The position numbers were made by a program, and so were the translations under genes. Source: Collimonas silvisoli (GTDB lineage: Bacteria > Pseudomonadota > Gammaproteobacteria > Burkholderiales > Burkholderiaceae_D). Taken from it: DNA of 64,000 nt. Below are positions 55,158-63,970 of the stretch, one piece after another. The stretch lies in the NCBI RefSeq assembly GCF_018305005.1, contig NZ_JAGQEG010000018.1:1-64000 (forward strand), given 5' to 3'. Position 1 is the first letter of the stretch, and every line of letters begins with the position of its first letter. The notes beneath the pieces are model-generated. The model made no database searches. It saw nothing but the letters and a program-made list of their open reading frames with translations, and was not told the origin of the DNA.

Positions 55158-56612
55158 TCAGATGGCAGCTTGCCGGTAGCCGCCGCCTAGCGCCCGCACC
55201 AGTTCCACATCCAGCGAGAACATGCGTGAGCGTAGCGTCGACAGGTCGCGCTGGTTGGTGAGGAAGGTGTCTTGCGCATTGAGCACGTCGAGGTAGGTGG
55301 CCAGGCCGCCTTGGTAGCGGTTCTGGGCAATCTGGAAGGCGGCTTCGGCTGCGTCTGTCGCTTCCTGTACTTTCGCCAGGCGCCCCGACAGCGCTTTTTC
55401 ACTGACGGCGACATCGGCCACATCCTGCAGCGCCTGTGTCACGGCGCCGTCGTAATTGGCGACGGCTTCGTCGTAGCTGCCGCTGGCCTGGCGGTATTGA
55501 CCGCGCAGGCGGCCGCCTTCAAAGATCGGCAGCGATATGGCCGGGCCGATGCTGCCGATATCGGAGCCGGCTTTGGTCAGCATGCCGAGGCCGAGCGATT
55601 GCAAGCCCAGGTAGGCAGTCAGGTTGACGTTGGGATAGAACTGCGCCTTGGCCACCTTGATCTGTTTGGCGGCGGCTTCGGCGCGCAGGCGTGCGGCAAC
55701 CACGTCCGGCCGGCGGCCCAGCAGATTGACCGGCAGTTGCTGCGGCAAGGAAAATGGCTTGGAGAGATCGAGGGCCGGCCGTTGCAATCGCAAGCCGCGA
55801 TCCGGGCCGGCGCCGATCAACGCCGCGATCTTGTTGCGTTGCAGGTCGATCGATTCGTCCAGGCTCAGCAGATCGGCCTCGGCGCTGGCCTTGCGCGCCA
55901 GCACTTGCTTGACGCTGCCCAGCATTTCCAGGCCGTTGACGCGGCGCTGCTCAAACAAATCCAGCGTTTGGATCCGTACTTGCAGCGCTTCTTGGGCGGT
56001 ATCGTGCTGGCTCAGCAGGCGCTCGAACTCGGCATAGGCGGCGGCAATCGAAGTCGCCAGCGTGATCCTGGCCTGCGCGGCGTCAGCCCTGGCGGCTTCC
56101 AGATCGGAAGCGGCGGCAGCCAGCGCGGCGCGGTTCTTGCCCCAGAAATCGATTTCATAACTGAGGTTCAGCGTCGCCTTGCCTTCGTAGTTGTAGTTCT
56201 GCGGTACGAACGCTGCCGGCACGCCGTTGTTGTAGCTTTGCTTCATATAGTCGGCCGAGGCGTTCGCGCTGACTTGCGGCAGCAGGGCGGCGCCTTGCTG
56301 TTGGGCGACGCCTTCGGCTTTCAGCAGGCGCGCCTGGGCCGCCGCCAACGACGGCGCGCCTTTCAAGCCTTCGGCGATCAGGGCATTCAATTGCGGGTCG
56401 CCGTATACCGTCCACCAATTGTCGTCAGGCCAACTGACGGCATTGCCGGCCAGCAGCGGCCCGGTTTGATAGCTGCCGATGTCCTTAGGCTCGGCGCGCG
56501 CGCCGATTTCAGAGAACTGGGCACAGCCGCTGATGCTCAGGGCCAGCACGCACATGCTGGCGATACCGCGCAGGCTGAGGGCGGTGTAGGGTGAAAAATT
56601 AGGGGGTGACAT
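55158..56612 (-). CDS. Outer-membrane efflux lipoprotein, OprM/NodT family
   Basis: A 484-residue TolC-like outer-membrane factor. A lipoprotein signal ends at the lipobox SISGC. Both outer-membrane-efflux repeats are present (DNWWTVYGDPQLNALIAEGLKGAPSLAAAQARLLKAEG and the later LPIFEGGRLRGQYRQASGSYDEAVANYDGAV). The ATG at 56612 is chosen because it gives a clean signal peptide; the frame is open upstream. It is the first gene of the pump operon, 24 bases before emrA. Confidence 0.93.
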   Translation of the reverse strand: MSPPNFSPYTALSLRGIASMCVLALSISGCAQFSEIGARAEPKDIGSYQTGPLLAGNAVSWPDDNWWTVYGDPQLNALIAEGLKGAPSLAAAQARLLKAEGVAQQQGAALLPQVSANASADYMKQSYNNGVPAAFVPQNYNYEGKATLNLSYEIDFWGKNRAALAAAASDLEAARADAAQARITLATSIAAAYAEFERLLSQHDTAQEALQVRIQTLDLFEQRRVNGLEMLGSVKQVLARKASAEADLLSLDESIDLQRNKIAALIGAGPDRGLRLQRPALDLSKPFSLPQQLPVNLLGRRPDVVAARLRAEAAAKQIKVAKAQFYPNVNLTAYLGLQSLGLGMLTKAGSDIGSIGPAISLPIFEGGRLRGQYRQASGSYDEAVANYDGAVTQALQDVADVAVSEKALSGRLAKVQEATDAAEAAFQIAQNRYQGGLATYLDVLNAQDTFLTNQRDLSTLRSRMFSLDVELVRALGGGYRQAAI

Positions 56613-56640
56613 AGGTGGTATCCGTTGATGTTTTATTATA

Positions 56641-56660
56641 ACTATACTGTACGGTATAGT
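56641..56660. promoter_or_regulatory. 20-bp palindrome, operator for efflux operon
   Basis: The site has arms ACTATAC and GTATAGT around a GTAC centre, with a mismatch only at one symmetric pair. It lies 29 bases upstream of the efflux operon start and 126 bases upstream of the divergent TetR gene, in an AT-rich promoter-like region. Confidence 0.75.
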
Positions 56661-56785
56661 ATAGTATTGACTTTTCAGCGTCGTCAAGTAAAACTGGCGT
56701 ACTTAAAAAAGCAGGTTTTTTTACAACAACGGCACGGCAGGTTGCCGCTAACACCATTGGCATGTATGGACAAGGATCAAATTTA

Positions 56786-57385
56786 ATGCGCAAGAAAAGT
56801 GAAGAACGACGACAGGCAATCCTCGATATCGCGGCGCAGATATTTAATGAGGTAGGGGTCGAACAAGCCTCGATGTCGGAAATCTCGGCGCGCCTGGGCG
56901 GCTCGAAGGCAACGCTGTACAACTATTTTTCATCGAAAGAAGAGATCTTTATCGAGGTCATGCTGCAGCATGCCGGGCAGCAGTTTGAATTGGTCTTCGG
57001 CAGCCTGGATGAGTCAGACGATTTACCTGCGACCTTGCAGCGTTTTGGGACGCTGTATTTGCAGACCGTCTTGCAGCCCGAAATAATTGCCGCCCGCCGT
57101 CTTATCGTTTATCACGCCGAGCGTGCCAAGCTTGGGCAGACGATGTATGAGCGCGGGCCGAAAAGAGGCTGGACCGTTGCTGCCGAATTCCTCAAAACCG
57201 CGATGGAAAGAAAGCAATTGCGCCAGGCCGATACCTGGCTCGCAGCATTGCAATTGCGCGGGCTGCTGGAAGCCGAATGGATGGAAGTCAGGATGTTGGG
57301 AGTCGTCACTAATGTGACCGCGCCCAAGCTGCGCGGCTCGGTAGAACGTGCAATCGATGCATTCATGCGAATCTACGCCATATGA
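56786..57385 (+). CDS. TetR-family repressor of the efflux operon
   Basis: A 199-residue TetR/AcrR-type regulator: helix-turn-helix (VEQASMSEISARLGGSKATLYNYFSSKEEIFIEVM) followed by a C-terminal AefR/YcdC-like helical domain. The ATG at 56786 (MRKKSEERRQAIL) has an AAGGA site at good spacing; an ATG at 56762 is less likely. It diverges from the OprM-emrA-emrB genes with a 20-bp palindrome between them, so it probably represses the pump until a drug binds. Confidence 0.93.
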   Translation: MRKKSEERRQAILDIAAQIFNEVGVEQASMSEISARLGGSKATLYNYFSSKEEIFIEVMLQHAGQQFELVFGSLDESDDLPATLQRFGTLYLQTVLQPEIIAARRLIVYHAERAKLGQTMYERGPKRGWTVAAEFLKTAMERKQLRQADTWLAALQLRGLLEAEWMEVRMLGVVTNVTAPKLRGSVERAIDAFMRIYAI

Positions 57386-57499
57386 GAAAGTCGCCGGCTT
57401 ATCGATATTTTGCTGGCGGAGAAAATGTGCGTTCGCAGCATGAGCGGCCCAAGGAGCGTACAATCGTGGCTTGACGGCTGCTTCCCCCTGCACGGACTA

Positions 57500-58333
57500 A
57501 TGATGTTGAACGTTGATCTCCATTGCCATTCCAATATTTCCGACGGCACCTTGACGCCGCAGGAAGTGGCTGCACGCGCCAAGGCGAATGGCGTCGATCT
57601 CTGGGCCTTGACCGATCACGACGAAATCGGCGGCGTCAGCGAAGCACGGGCCGCAGCGGCAGCGCTTGATCTGCCTTATGTGGCCGGGGTCGAGATCTCG
57701 ATCACCTGGGCCGCGCAGACCATCCATATCGTTGGTTTGCAAATCGATGAAACCAATCCCGAGTTGGTGCAAGGGCTGGCGGCCACCCGCGGCGGCCGCG
57801 AACGGCGCGCGCACGAAATGGCGGCGCAACTGGCGGCGGTAGGGATTCCCGACGCCTTCCAGGGCGCCTTGAAACACGTCGGCAATCCAGATCTGATATC
57901 GCGCACGCATTTTGCCCGCTATCTGGTGGAAATCGGCCGTTGCGCCGACACCAGCGAAGTGTTCCGCAATTTCCTGACCGAGGGCAATCCCGGTTATGTG
58001 CCGCATCGCTGGGCCTCGCTGGAGCAGGCGCTGCGCTGGATCCGTGGCGCCGGCGGGGTGGCGGTAGTGGCGCATCCGGGACGCTACAAACTGAGCGACC
58101 TGGCGTTCGACGCTTTTTTCAATGAGTTCAAGCAACTGGGCGGCGCTGCGATCGAAGTCATGACCGGCAGCCATACGCCGGACCAATATGCCTATTACGC
58201 CAAGGTTGCCGCCGATTATGGTTTCCTGGCGTCGCGCGGTTCCGATTTTCACAGTCCGGCCGAATCGCGGGTCGATCTCGGCGCCTTGCCGCCGTTGCCC
58301 GACAGCCTCACACCGGTCTGGCATAACTGGTAA
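57500..58333 (+). CDS. PHP-domain phosphoesterase (RNase AM / nucleoside bisphosphate phosphatase type)
   Basis: A 277-residue metal-dependent PHP phosphoesterase of the YciV/TrpH group. Metal ligands are visible in VDLHCHSNISDG, LTDHDEIGG, GVEIS, VAHPGRYKL and GSDFHSP. Homologues remove 5' nucleotides from RNA ends or hydrolyse 3',5'-nucleoside bisphosphates. The start is the ATG at 57500 or the next one at 57503; the frame extends upstream to 57410 without motifs. It is a single gene downstream of tetR. Confidence 0.92.
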   Translation: MMLNVDLHCHSNISDGTLTPQEVAARAKANGVDLWALTDHDEIGGVSEARAAAAALDLPYVAGVEISITWAAQTIHIVGLQIDETNPELVQGLAATRGGRERRAHEMAAQLAAVGIPDAFQGALKHVGNPDLISRTHFARYLVEIGRCADTSEVFRNFLTEGNPGYVPHRWASLEQALRWIRGAGGVAVVAHPGRYKLSDLAFDAFFNEFKQLGGAAIEVMTGSHTPDQYAYYAKVAADYGFLASRGSDFHSPAESRVDLGALPPLPDSLTPVWHNW

Positions 58334-58548
58334 TTCCGTACGCTCCCTGCGTAGTCTCCCTCAATAGCCATCCTGTCGCCTGGCCGTGTATCCGCAGTGT
58401 TTGCTGCTGCATTGCAGCATAGTTACTACCTTTGCATGTCTATGATTCTGTACTACTCTGAAATTGAGTCTGTTGCAGAGTTTATTGCGCAGGGTCTTGC
58501 CATATCTGTAACGGCGACGTAGTTGTTGGTTATTGCTAGGAGGTCATC

Positions 58549-59049
58549 ATGGAACTTCACATGCATTCGCATCACTTGGAGAATCGCTTGCCGGACTGGC
58601 CGGCTGCAGCTGTCTCCGGGTTTGCCGCCGGTGCGGTCGTGATGGTGCTGGAATTGCTTTGGTCAACCCTGGTGATGGATACCAGCCCCTGGATCACATC
58701 GCGCATGATTGCCGCCATCGTCCTCGGACCGGATACGATGCAAGCAAGCAGCTTCAGTGTCGGCGTGGTTGGCGTGGCCTTGGCTACCCACTATGTGCTG
58801 GGTATCGTGCTGGGCCTGATCCTGGCAGGCATCATCGCACCTTTCCACTTCGACTCCAGCATTGGCATGGTACTGCTGACCGGCGCAGTGTTCGGCCTGG
58901 CCGTCTATCTGTTCAATTTTTACGGCATGGTCCGCTTCTTCTCATGGTTCAGCGAGATGCGCGGCTGGGCAACCGTGGCAGCCCATTTGATTTTCGGCAT
59001 GTCGGCAGCGATCATTTATTGGAAGCTGGAACGGCCGACAGCGAAATAA
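58549..59049 (+). CDS. Hypothetical inner-membrane protein upstream of cytochrome oxidase
   Basis: A 166-residue protein with about four hydrophobic segments (around residues 18-40, 68-95, 103-120 and 140-158) and a histidine-rich N-terminus (MELHMHSHHLE). A strong AGGAGGTCATC ribosome binding site precedes the ATG. I do not recognise a family. It lies 207 bases upstream of the coxMNOP-like cluster on the same strand, so a link with respiration or oxidase assembly is possible. Confidence 0.7.
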   Translation: MELHMHSHHLENRLPDWPAAAVSGFAAGAVVMVLELLWSTLVMDTSPWITSRMIAAIVLGPDTMQASSFSVGVVGVALATHYVLGIVLGLILAGIIAPFHFDSSIGMVLLTGAVFGLAVYLFNFYGMVRFFSWFSEMRGWATVAAHLIFGMSAAIIYWKLERPTAK

Positions 59050-59256
59050 CGGCGTACGCTAACCGGTGGTATTGACGGTAGCTGTTGGCGGATCAGGATT
59101 GCAAATCAGGTTGGCGACTCTGATCCGCCTGGCAAGCCGCCGGACAGGCAGCGCGTTGCTGCTGCGATCCGTTGCCGTCTGTGGCGATCAAAGAGTAGTC
59201 TTTTCATCGCGTCTAAGTCACTGCTGCGGGCATGGCTTGCAGGAGAAAGGATAGCT

Positions 59257-60462
59257 ATGGCCATGGCTGTTGCGCTGGTCTTGATCGTTGCCGCCTCGCT
59301 GCTGTTTCATTTTGTCAGCCCGTGGTGGGCAACGCCGCTGGCGTCGAACTGGCGGCAAATGGACGATACGCTGACCATTACGCTAGTCGTCACCGCTTTC
59401 TTCTTTGTCGTTATCAATCTATTCATCGTCTATATCTTGCTGCGCTTTCGTCATCGCGAGGGACGGCGTGCGGCCTATCGGCCCGAAAACAGGAAACTCG
59501 AACGCTGGCTGATCGGCGCTACCAGCGTCGCTATCATCGGTTTGCTGGCGCCTGGCCTGTTTGTCTACGCAGCCTACCTTTCGGTGCCGGCGAATGCGCT
59601 GGATGTGGAAGTGGTCGGCCAGCAATGGCAATGGCGTTTTCGTTATCCCGGCGCCGGCGGCAAGCTGGGGCGCTCCAGCGTCGACTTGATCAGCGCCGCC
59701 AATCCGTTCGGGCTGGACCCCGCCGATCCGGCCGGCCAGGACAATGTCCTGATCAATAACAACGAGCTCCATCTGCAGATCAACCAGCCGGTCCGGATGC
59801 TGCTGCGTTCGCAGGATGTGCTGCACGATTTTTACGTGCCGCCGTTCCGCGCCCGCATGAACATGGTGCCTGGCATGGTGACTTCATTCTGGTTCACGCC
59901 GAACAAGCTCGGCCGCTATGAAGTCTTGTGCGCACAATTGTGCGGGGTCGGCCATTCCGGCATGCGCGGTTACGTGGTGGTGGAAGACGCCGTCAGTTTC
60001 CAGAAGTGGTTGAAGGCGCAGCCGACGTTTGCCCAGACCATGGCGCCGCCAGCGCCGGTGGCTGCCAATCCTGCCGCAGCGGGCGGCGCTGTTGCGGCGA
60101 TTGCCGGCGACGCCCTGGTAGCGCAGGGCAAGGCGCTGGCTGAGGCTAAAGCCTGCGTTGCCTGCCATACGGTGGACGGCAGTCCGCGCGTCGGTCCTAC
60201 CTGGAAAGGTTTGTTCGGTAAAACCGAAACCATGGAAAACGGCAGCACCGCATTGGTGGACGACGCTTATCTGAAGAATTTCATCCGCAATCCGCAGGCG
60301 CTGGTGGTCAAGGGCTTTGCGCCGATGATGCCGAAGATCGAGCTGAGCGATGCTGAACTGGAGGCGCTGGTGGCTTACATCAAATCGTATGGCGCGCCGG
60401 CGGCGGGAGCGCCAAAGCAGCAGGCGCAACAATCCACGCCATCCCGCACACCATCCCGCTAA
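59257..60462 (+). CDS. coxM: Cytochrome c oxidase subunit II with fused cytochrome c
   Basis: A 401-residue oxidase subunit II. N-terminal hydrophobic helices (three segments within residues 1-110), then the CuA domain (VVGQQWQWRFRYPG, HDFYVPPFRARMNMVPG, and the copper motif CAQLCGVGHSGM), and a C-terminal cytochrome c domain with the heme site CVACH at about residue 297 and the methionine ligand region FAPMMPKIEL. This heme fusion is typical of caa3-like and coxM-type enzymes. It opens the oxidase cluster. Confidence 0.94.
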   Translation: MAMAVALVLIVAASLLFHFVSPWWATPLASNWRQMDDTLTITLVVTAFFFVVINLFIVYILLRFRHREGRRAAYRPENRKLERWLIGATSVAIIGLLAPGLFVYAAYLSVPANALDVEVVGQQWQWRFRYPGAGGKLGRSSVDLISAANPFGLDPADPAGQDNVLINNNELHLQINQPVRMLLRSQDVLHDFYVPPFRARMNMVPGMVTSFWFTPNKLGRYEVLCAQLCGVGHSGMRGYVVVEDAVSFQKWLKAQPTFAQTMAPPAPVAANPAAAGGAVAAIAGDALVAQGKALAEAKACVACHTVDGSPRVGPTWKGLFGKTETMENGSTALVDDAYLKNFIRNPQALVVKGFAPMMPKIELSDAELEALVAYIKSYGAPAAGAPKQQAQQSTPSRTPSR

Positions 60463-60474
60463 CCGAGGAACGTC

Positions 60475-62250
60475 ATGGCCTACACCGACGACAGCGCACA
60501 GCATGCACGCCATGCACACGATGACCACGCACCGCAAAGCTTCTTTCTGAAATACGTCTGGAGCCAGGATCACAAGGTGATTGCGGTCCAGTACGCCAGC
60601 GTCGCCATCCTGGCCGGGCTGGTGGGGGTAGGGCTGTCGAATCTGATGCGTTTGCAACTCGGTTTTCCCGGCAAATTCGCCTTTATCGATGCGCCGCATT
60701 ACTACCAGTTCATGACCATGCACGGCATGATCATGGTGATCTATCTGCTCACCGCGCTGTTCCTCGGCGGCTTCGGCAACTACCTGATCCCGCTGATGGT
60801 GGGCGCACGCGATATGGTTTTTCCCTATCTGAACATGCTGAGTTTCTGGGTCTACCTGGTCTCGGTGATCGTGCTGATGGCGAGTTTTTTCGTGCCGGGC
60901 GGGCCGACCGGCGCCGGCTGGACTTTATACCCGCCGCAGGCGATCCTGCCGGGCACGCCGGGTTATGAGTGGGGCATCATCCTGATGCTGGTGTCGCTGC
61001 TGATCTTCATCGTCGCCGCCACCATGGGCGGCTTGAATTACGTCACCACCGTGCTGCAAGCCCGTACCGAGGGCATGACCTTATTGCGCATGCCGCTCAC
61101 CGTGTGGGGAATTTTCGTTGCGACCATACTGGCGCTGATGGCTTTTCCTGCACTGTTCGTGAGCGGCGTCATGATGCTGCTCGACCGCACGCTGGGCACC
61201 AGCTTCTTCATGCCGGCGCTGGTGTCGATGGGCCAGATCAGCAATTACAAGGGCGGCAGTCCCTTGCTATTCCAGCATCTGTTCTGGTTTTTCGGCCATC
61301 CCGAGGTCTATATCGTGGCCTTGCCGGCGTTCGGCATTGTGTCGGACCTGATCAGCGTGCATGCGCGCAAAAGCATCTTCGGCTATCGCGCCATGGTGTG
61401 GGCGATCCTGGCGATCGGCGTGCTGAGCGTGGTGGTGTGGGCGCACCATATGTTCGTCAGCGGCATGAATCCGTATTTCGGCTTCCTCTTTGCGACCACT
61501 ACCTTGGTGATTGCCGTGCCTACCGCCATCAAGGTTTACAACTGGGTGCTGACATTGTGGCGCGGCGATATCCATCTGTCGGTGCCGATGCTGTTTGCGC
61601 TGGCTTTCATCAGCACCTTTCTGGTCGGTGGCCTGACCGGACTGTTTCTCGGCAATGTCAGCGTCGATATTCCTCTGTCGAATACCTATTTCGTGGTGGC
61701 GCATTTCCATATGGTGATGGGGGTAGCGCCCTTGCTGGTAGTGTTTGGCGGGATCTACCACTGGTATCCGAAGGTGAGCGGCCGCATGCTCAACGAAGGG
61801 CTGGGAAAATTTCATTTCTGGGCCACCTTCATCGGCACCTATGCCATCTTTTTCCCCATGCACTATCTCGGCATTCTCGGCATGCCGCGCCGCTATTACG
61901 CCTTCGACGGCTATACGTTCATCCCGGATTCGGTGCAGTCGCTGAATGCCTTTATCAGCGTGGTTGCATTGATCGTGGCAACGGCGCAACTGGCGTTCGT
62001 CTTCAATCTGATCTGGAGCGTTTTCCGCGGCAAGCCAGCGCTGCCGAATCCATGGCGCGCAGCGTCGCTGGAATGGCAGACGCCGGACACCCCGCCCGTC
62101 CACGGCAATTGGGGCGAGCAGCTGCCGGTGGTGTATCGCGGCGCCTATACCTACAGCGTGCCAGGCGCGGCGGAAGATTTCATTGCGCAGAACGCACCGC
62201 CGGTGGCCGGCGACGCCGAGTCGCGCCTCGCTAAGGAGACATACGCATGA
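60475..62250 (+). CDS. coxN: Cytochrome c oxidase subunit I
   Basis: A 591-residue heme-copper oxidase subunit I with twelve core helices. CuB ligands and the cross-linked tyrosine are in FFGHPEVYIVALPAFG, the HH pair in VWAHHMFVSGM, and heme ligands in VVAHFHMVMG and TMHGMIM. D-channel (ARDMVFPYLN), the E286-equivalent in HPEVY and the K-channel lysine in TAIKVYNW are intact, so it is an A-type proton pump. It starts 12 bases after coxM and overlaps coxO by four bases. Confidence 0.95.
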   Translation: MAYTDDSAQHARHAHDDHAPQSFFLKYVWSQDHKVIAVQYASVAILAGLVGVGLSNLMRLQLGFPGKFAFIDAPHYYQFMTMHGMIMVIYLLTALFLGGFGNYLIPLMVGARDMVFPYLNMLSFWVYLVSVIVLMASFFVPGGPTGAGWTLYPPQAILPGTPGYEWGIILMLVSLLIFIVAATMGGLNYVTTVLQARTEGMTLLRMPLTVWGIFVATILALMAFPALFVSGVMMLLDRTLGTSFFMPALVSMGQISNYKGGSPLLFQHLFWFFGHPEVYIVALPAFGIVSDLISVHARKSIFGYRAMVWAILAIGVLSVVVWAHHMFVSGMNPYFGFLFATTTLVIAVPTAIKVYNWVLTLWRGDIHLSVPMLFALAFISTFLVGGLTGLFLGNVSVDIPLSNTYFVVAHFHMVMGVAPLLVVFGGIYHWYPKVSGRMLNEGLGKFHFWATFIGTYAIFFPMHYLGILGMPRRYYAFDGYTFIPDSVQSLNAFISVVALIVATAQLAFVFNLIWSVFRGKPALPNPWRAASLEWQTPDTPPVHGNWGEQLPVVYRGAYTYSVPGAAEDFIAQNAPPVAGDAESRLAKETYA

Positions 62251-62903
62251 GCCTGCATCAGGCCGCCATCTTGAAGCCGCCGGCCGCCGGCTATGTGCGT
62301 TATGGCTATGGCAGCGAAGGCCAGCCTTCCGATCAGCACGAAGCCGCTGTCAGCGTCGCCCTGTGGGTATTCATCGGCGTCGCAACCTCGCTATTCTCGC
62401 TTTTCCTCGCTGCCTATTCAATGCGGATGGATGCGCGCGACTGGTCGCCGCTGGCGCTGCCATGGCAGCTCTGGCTCAGCAGCGCACTGCTGCTGCTTGC
62501 CAGCGTGCTGTTGCAACTCGCAGCCAGAGCAGCCGGCGCCTTCTATCTGCAACGCGCCCGTACTTTGCTGACCGCTGCCGGCGTCTGCAGCATCGCCTTC
62601 CTGGGCGTGCAATTGTGGGGATGGCAAGCGTTGCAGGCGGTCCATGTGACAGCCCGCGGCAACCCCGCCGGCAGTTTCTTTTACTTGCTGACGGCCATGC
62701 ACGGGCTGCATGTGGCGGGCGGACTGGTCGGCTGGGGCATTACTGCTGCCGGCGCCTGGCGGCCGGACGCCAGCCGTCTGGCCTGGCGGATTCGTTTGTG
62801 CGCGCGTTACTGGCATTTCCTGCTGGCGCTGTGGGTGCTGCTGTTTGCCGCACTGGGCTGGCTGACGCCGGAACTGGTGCGCATGGTCTGCGGTACGCGT
62901 TGA
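62247..62903 (+). CDS. coxO: Cytochrome c oxidase subunit III-like protein 1
   Basis: A 218-residue membrane protein of the oxidase subunit III family. Helix segments include VALWVFIGVATSLFSLFLAAY, AGSFFYLLTAMHGLHVAGGLVGWG with the conserved HGLHV motif, and ARYWHFLLALWVLLFAALGWL with YWHF. It overlaps the end of coxN by four bases. The second subunit III-like gene follows after 42 bases, as in coxMNOP clusters where subunit III is represented by two genes. Confidence 0.9.
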   Translation: MSLHQAAILKPPAAGYVRYGYGSEGQPSDQHEAAVSVALWVFIGVATSLFSLFLAAYSMRMDARDWSPLALPWQLWLSSALLLLASVLLQLAARAAGAFYLQRARTLLTAAGVCSIAFLGVQLWGWQALQAVHVTARGNPAGSFFYLLTAMHGLHVAGGLVGWGITAAGAWRPDASRLAWRIRLCARYWHFLLALWVLLFAALGWLTPELVRMVCGTR

Positions 62904-62945
62904 AGGCGGGAGTGAAGGCGAGTAAGCAGCCGCAAAGGAGAATGT

Positions 62946-63647
62946 ATGAACACAGTTATTTCGCCAACGCCAGCCACAGCGGCCCCCAACCGCTGGCGGC
63001 AACTGGTGGCCGACTGGTCCTCGGACCGGCAGGCGTTCCAGGTGTCCTGGGGCAAAGCGATGATGTGGATCTTCCTGCTGTCCGACACCTTCATTTTCAG
63101 CTGCTTCCTGACCGGCTACATGACGGTGCGTATCTCCAGCACCATCCCCTGGCCCAATCCGAGCCTGGTGTTCGGTCTGAGGATCGGCGGCGCCGAGGTG
63201 CCGTTGCTGTTGATTGCCATCATGACCTTTATCCTCATCAGCAGCAGCGGCACGATGGCGATGGCGGTCAATTTTGCTTATCGCCGCGAGCGGGCAAAGG
63301 CGGCGATACTGATGTTTGTCACCGCCGGTTTCGGCGCATGTTTCGTCAGCATGCAGATGTTCGAATGGACTAAACTGATTTTGCAGGAGGGGGTCAGGCC
63401 CTGGGGCAATCCGATGGGAGCGCCGCAGTTCGGCTCGACCTTTTTCATGATCACCGGCTTCCACGGCTTGCATGTGACCGCCGGCGTGATTTACCTGATT
63501 ACGGTGGCCGTACGCCTGCTGCGCGGCCGTTATGACGAAGGCACCAGGGCCGGCGGCAACTACCAGATTGTCGAAATCGCCGGCTTGTACTGGCACTTTG
63601 TCGATCTGGTCTGGGTCTTCATTTTTGCCTTGTTCTATCTTTGGTAG
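62946..63647 (+). CDS. coxP: Cytochrome c oxidase subunit III-like protein 2
   Basis: A 233-residue subunit III-family protein. The segment GKAMMWIFLLSDTFIFSCFLTGYM contains the conserved SDTxxF motif, followed by MITGFHGLHVTAGVIYLI and IAGLYWHFVDLVWVFIFALFYLW, the classic subunit III end. It is a more canonical subunit III than its neighbour. A AAAGGAG site precedes the ATG. The subunit IV gene follows after 8 bases. Confidence 0.93.
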   Translation: MNTVISPTPATAAPNRWRQLVADWSSDRQAFQVSWGKAMMWIFLLSDTFIFSCFLTGYMTVRISSTIPWPNPSLVFGLRIGGAEVPLLLIAIMTFILISSSGTMAMAVNFAYRRERAKAAILMFVTAGFGACFVSMQMFEWTKLILQEGVRPWGNPMGAPQFGSTFFMITGFHGLHVTAGVIYLITVAVRLLRGRYDEGTRAGGNYQIVEIAGLYWHFVDLVWVFIFALFYLW

Positions 63648-63655
63648 GTGCGCTC

Positions 63656-63970
63656 ATGACTTCCGCCACAGGACAACAACATCCGATCAGCCTGTATCTG
63701 AAGATATGGGGCCTGCTGTTCGTGCTCAGCACGTTTTCCTATCTGGTCGACTACTTTAATTTTCACAGCTACCTGCGCTGGACCCTGATCCTGATGCTGA
63801 TGCTGATGAAGGCCGGGCTGATCGTCGCCTTTTTCATGCACATGGCCTGGGAACGGCTGGCGCTGGTGATCGCAATCCTGTTGCCGCCGATGTGCCTGCT
63901 GGTGCTGGTAGGCCTGATGGCGACCGAAGCCGATTACACGTTCTTGACCAGGCTTTCGTTTTTCCGCTGA
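63656..63970 (+). CDS. Cytochrome c oxidase subunit IV-like protein
   Basis: A 104-residue protein with three hydrophobic helices, the prokaryotic cytochrome c oxidase subunit IV type (ISLYLKIWGLLFVLSTFSYLVDYF, LMLMLMKAGLIVAFFMHMAWER). The ATG at 63656 is preferred over an upstream TTG at 63641 that would overlap coxP. It probably stabilises the oxidase complex. The remaining 30 bases of the window hold nothing recognisable. Confidence 0.88.
   Translation: MTSATGQQHPISLYLKIWGLLFVLSTFSYLVDYFNFHSYLRWTLILMLMLMKAGLIVAFFMHMAWERLALVIAILLPPMCLLVLVGLMATEADYTFLTRLSFFR

Noticed and set aside
61372-61470. Arginine in GYRAMVW of oxidase subunit I read as loss of the K-channel lysine
   Set aside because: The K-channel lysine is in the later helix (TAIKVYNW) and is present, so the enzyme is not unusual here.
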